7,712 nt of DNA from an uncultured Collinsella sp. (GTDB taxonomy: Bacteria; Actinomycetota; Coriobacteriia; Coriobacteriales; Coriobacteriaceae), in the NCBI GenBank assembly GCA_902489855.1, contig CABUBS010000101.1:1-7712 (forward strand), written 5' to 3'. Both the position numbers and the translations under genes were made by a program. Below are positions 6,984 to 7,712 of the stretch, in pieces (position 1 is the stretch's first letter; each line of letters opens with the position of its first letter). A model generated the notes under the pieces. It saw nothing but the letters and a program-made list of their open reading frames with translations, did no database searches and had not been told where the DNA came from.

Positions 6984-7019
6984 GTAGGGTCTCTGGGACA
7001 CTTTACCCTGCTAAAGCTG
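6976..7019 (+). repeat. Imperfect inverted repeat downstream of the kdgT terminator
   Basis: CAG-TTT (6976-6981) can pair with AAA-G-CTG (7013-7019, one bulged G), and GTAGGGT (6984-6990) with ACCCTGC (7005-7011, one G-T pair), around a small internal loop. It directly abuts the terminator stem and precedes no obvious gene. Its role is unknown; it may be a second terminator-like fold. Confidence 0.35.
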
Positions 7020-7075
7020 GCATAACAGCTAGAGTGAACGTCGTACAAAGGCAAGGAAAAATACCATACAAATCG

Positions 7076-7094
7076 GTGAACGGTAGTTGTTCAC
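7076..7094 (+). promoter_or_regulatory. Inverted repeat GTGAAC-N7-GTTCAC upstream of the pflB promoter
   Basis: The six-base arms (7076-7081 and 7089-7094) are exact inverted repeats. A further direct copy of GTGAACG lies at 7034-7040, 42 bp upstream (about four helical turns) of the one at 7076-7082. The arms resemble half-sites of Rex (TTGTGAA) or CRP (TGTGA), but the spacing fits neither: four bases are expected between GTGAA and TTCAC for Rex and nine are seen. With a start near 7147, the repeat is centred about 62 bp upstream, an activator-like position. Confidence 0.4.
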
Positions 7095-7113
7095 GCTTTC
7101 ATTTCCTGCGGGT

Positions 7114-7140
7114 TTGTAAAAAACGCCCTTATGATATAAA
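7114..7140 (+). promoter_or_regulatory. Candidate pflB promoter
   Basis: TTGTAA (7114-7119) and TATAAA (7135-7140) are separated by 15 bp, slightly short for a housekeeping promoter; TTTGTA to TATAAA gives 16 bp. TATGAT (7130-7135) overlaps as another -10. The site lies in the most AT-rich stretch of the intergenic region and on the strand of pflB. It would give a leader of about 220 nt. Other promoters closer to pflB are possible. Confidence 0.45.
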
Positions 7141-7369
7141 AAAAGAAACATATAACAGCCCAGATGGAGAGGGTCGCTATGTTATCCTTCTCAGACGGGT
7201 GAAATCTTGGGTTTTGGGTTGTAGTTCCAAGGTGGACAAACGTTTTCCCTGCACCAACGTGTGGTGAAGAACGGAAGAAGCCGGTAGTGCAAGCCGAACA
7301 TTCAAGAATTCAATAAGCAGCGGTGTGAGAGAGCGCCGCATTACACGTAACTAGGAGCGTGGTTACACA
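7141..7369 (+). other. Long non-coding leader of pflB with several small hairpins
   Basis: No convincing gene lies between 6904 and 7369; after the inverted repeats and promoter this part is probably an untranslated leader. Visible pairings are ATAACAGC (7152-7159) with GC-TA-TGTTAT (7176-7185), CTTGG (7206-7210) with CCAAG (7227-7231), CACCA (7252-7256) with TGGTG (7262-7266), and GCGGTG (7320-7325) with CGCCGC (7334-7339, one G-T pair). A possible leader peptide of seven residues (7179-7202, MLSFSDG) follows a GGAGAGGG. I recognise no known riboswitch or T-box in it. The 234-bp open frame from GTG 7034 has no ribosome binding site and is not called. Confidence 0.4.
7347..7366 (+). promoter_or_regulatory. 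Small hairpin with the pflB ribosome binding site in its loop
   Basis: GTAAC (7347-7351) pairs exactly with GTTAC (7362-7366), placing TAGGAG (7352-7357) in the loop. AGGAG is 12 bases from the ATG at 7370, longer than the usual 5-9; folding would shorten the effective distance. TTACAC occurs on both sides (7341-7346 and 7363-7368). Confidence 0.4.
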
Positions 7370-7712
7370 ATGCAGGAGGCATGGGAAGGCTTCAAGGAAG
7401 GCATTTGGACGGGAGAGGTTGACGTCCGAGACTTCATCCAGAAGAACTACACCCCCTACGAGGGCGACGAGTCGTTCCTCGTCGGTCCGACCGAGCGTAC
7501 CAAGGAGCTGTGGGGCGAGGTTCTCGACCTGCTGCTTAAGGAGCGCGAGCAGGGTGGCGTCCTCGATATGGACACCAAGATCGTCACGGGTATCGTGAGC
7601 CACCCCGCTGGCTACATCGATAACGCCCACCGCGAGAAGGAGACCATCGTCGGTCTCCAGACTGACAAGCCGCTCAAGCGCGCGCTGCCATCGGGCAGAC
7701 CGGTGATGATGT
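7370..7712 (+). CDS. pflB: Pyruvate formate-lyase (formate acetyltransferase), 5' part, cut by the window end
   Basis: This is the N-terminal 114 codons of the glycyl-radical enzyme that splits pyruvate with CoA into acetyl-CoA and formate in anaerobic mixed-acid fermentation, in the cytoplasm. The opening matches family members closely: AWEGFKEG (4-11), VDVRDFIQKNYTPYEGDESF (17-36), then GPTERTKELW and IVGLQTDKPLKRAL (about 91-104). The full protein is usually 740-760 aa; the active-site Cys-Cys pair and radical Gly lie beyond the window, as would the activating enzyme PflA, often the next gene. ATG 7370 is chosen because homology begins within a few residues and AGGAG lies upstream; clostridial-type proteins also start a few residues before AWEGF. 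After residue 104 the frame reads PSGRPVMM where the family has a PFGGIRM-like motif, so the last bases shown may hold an indel or error. Confidence 0.93.
   Translation, partial: MQEAWEGFKEGIWTGEVDVRDFIQKNYTPYEGDESFLVGPTERTKELWGEVLDLLLKEREQGGVLDMDTKIVTGIVSHPAGYIDNAHREKETIVGLQTDKPLKRALPSGRPVMM

Noticed and set aside
7076..7094. Rex or CRP binding site
   Set aside because: The half-sites are similar but the spacing is wrong for both (nine instead of four between GTGAA and TTCAC for Rex; eleven instead of six between GTGA and TCAC for CRP).
7034..7267. 77-codon open frame from GTG 7034 in the pflB upstream region
   Set aside because: No ribosome binding site, no family resemblance, codon use unlike the neighbours, and it overlaps the promoter and inverted repeats.

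Overview
The window is GC-rich, densely coding DNA from what looks like an anaerobic, fermentative actinobacterium of the Coriobacteriia (Collinsella-like). This placement is inferred from the GC-rich codon use, a glycyl-radical pyruvate formate-lyase gene and the general style of the proteins; no marker gene confirms it. I see no mobile elements, CRISPR arrays, tRNA or rRNA genes.

Left part (1-4736, minus strand): a three-gene operon read right to left. A MarR-family regulator (4287-4736, GTG start) is followed by two ABC half-transporters, a 789-aa subunit (1921-4290) and a 618-aa subunit (65-1921). The genes overlap by 4 bp and 1 bp, so translation is probably coupled, and an intrinsic terminator (11-43) closes the unit. 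The two half-transporters carry complementary active-site changes: Asp for the catalytic Glu and Gln for the switch His in the large subunit, and LSQGQ for LSGGQ in the small one. This is the pattern of a heterodimeric type IV exporter with one degenerate and one working ATP site (TM287/288, LmrCD, BmrCD class). The large subunit also has about 215 extra residues between TM1 and TM2, predicted to be extracellular and Met/Ala/Gln-rich.

Middle (4737-6975): a divergent intergenic region with candidate promoters and several palindromes, then two plus-strand genes. These are a classical short-chain dehydrogenase/reductase (5026-5775) and a KdgT-family 2-keto-3-deoxygluconate permease (5884-6903). 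The pairing suggests uptake and oxidation or reduction of a sugar acid or uronate-derived ketoacid, but the SDR substrate is unknown. A good hairpin terminator lies between the two genes and a very strong one follows kdgT.

Right part (6976-7712): about 390 bp without a convincing gene, holding inverted repeats, a candidate promoter and a roughly 220-nt structured leader. It precedes pflB (pyruvate formate-lyase), which is cut by the window end after 114 codons. The ribosome binding site of pflB sits in the loop of a small hairpin. The last dozen codons of the visible pflB depart from a strongly conserved part of the family, which may mark an indel or a sequence or assembly error.

Nothing here is clearly a new biological system. 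The most worthwhile points are the extracellular insertion in the exporter, the structured pflB leader and the paired palindromes upstream of the SDR/kdgT locus.
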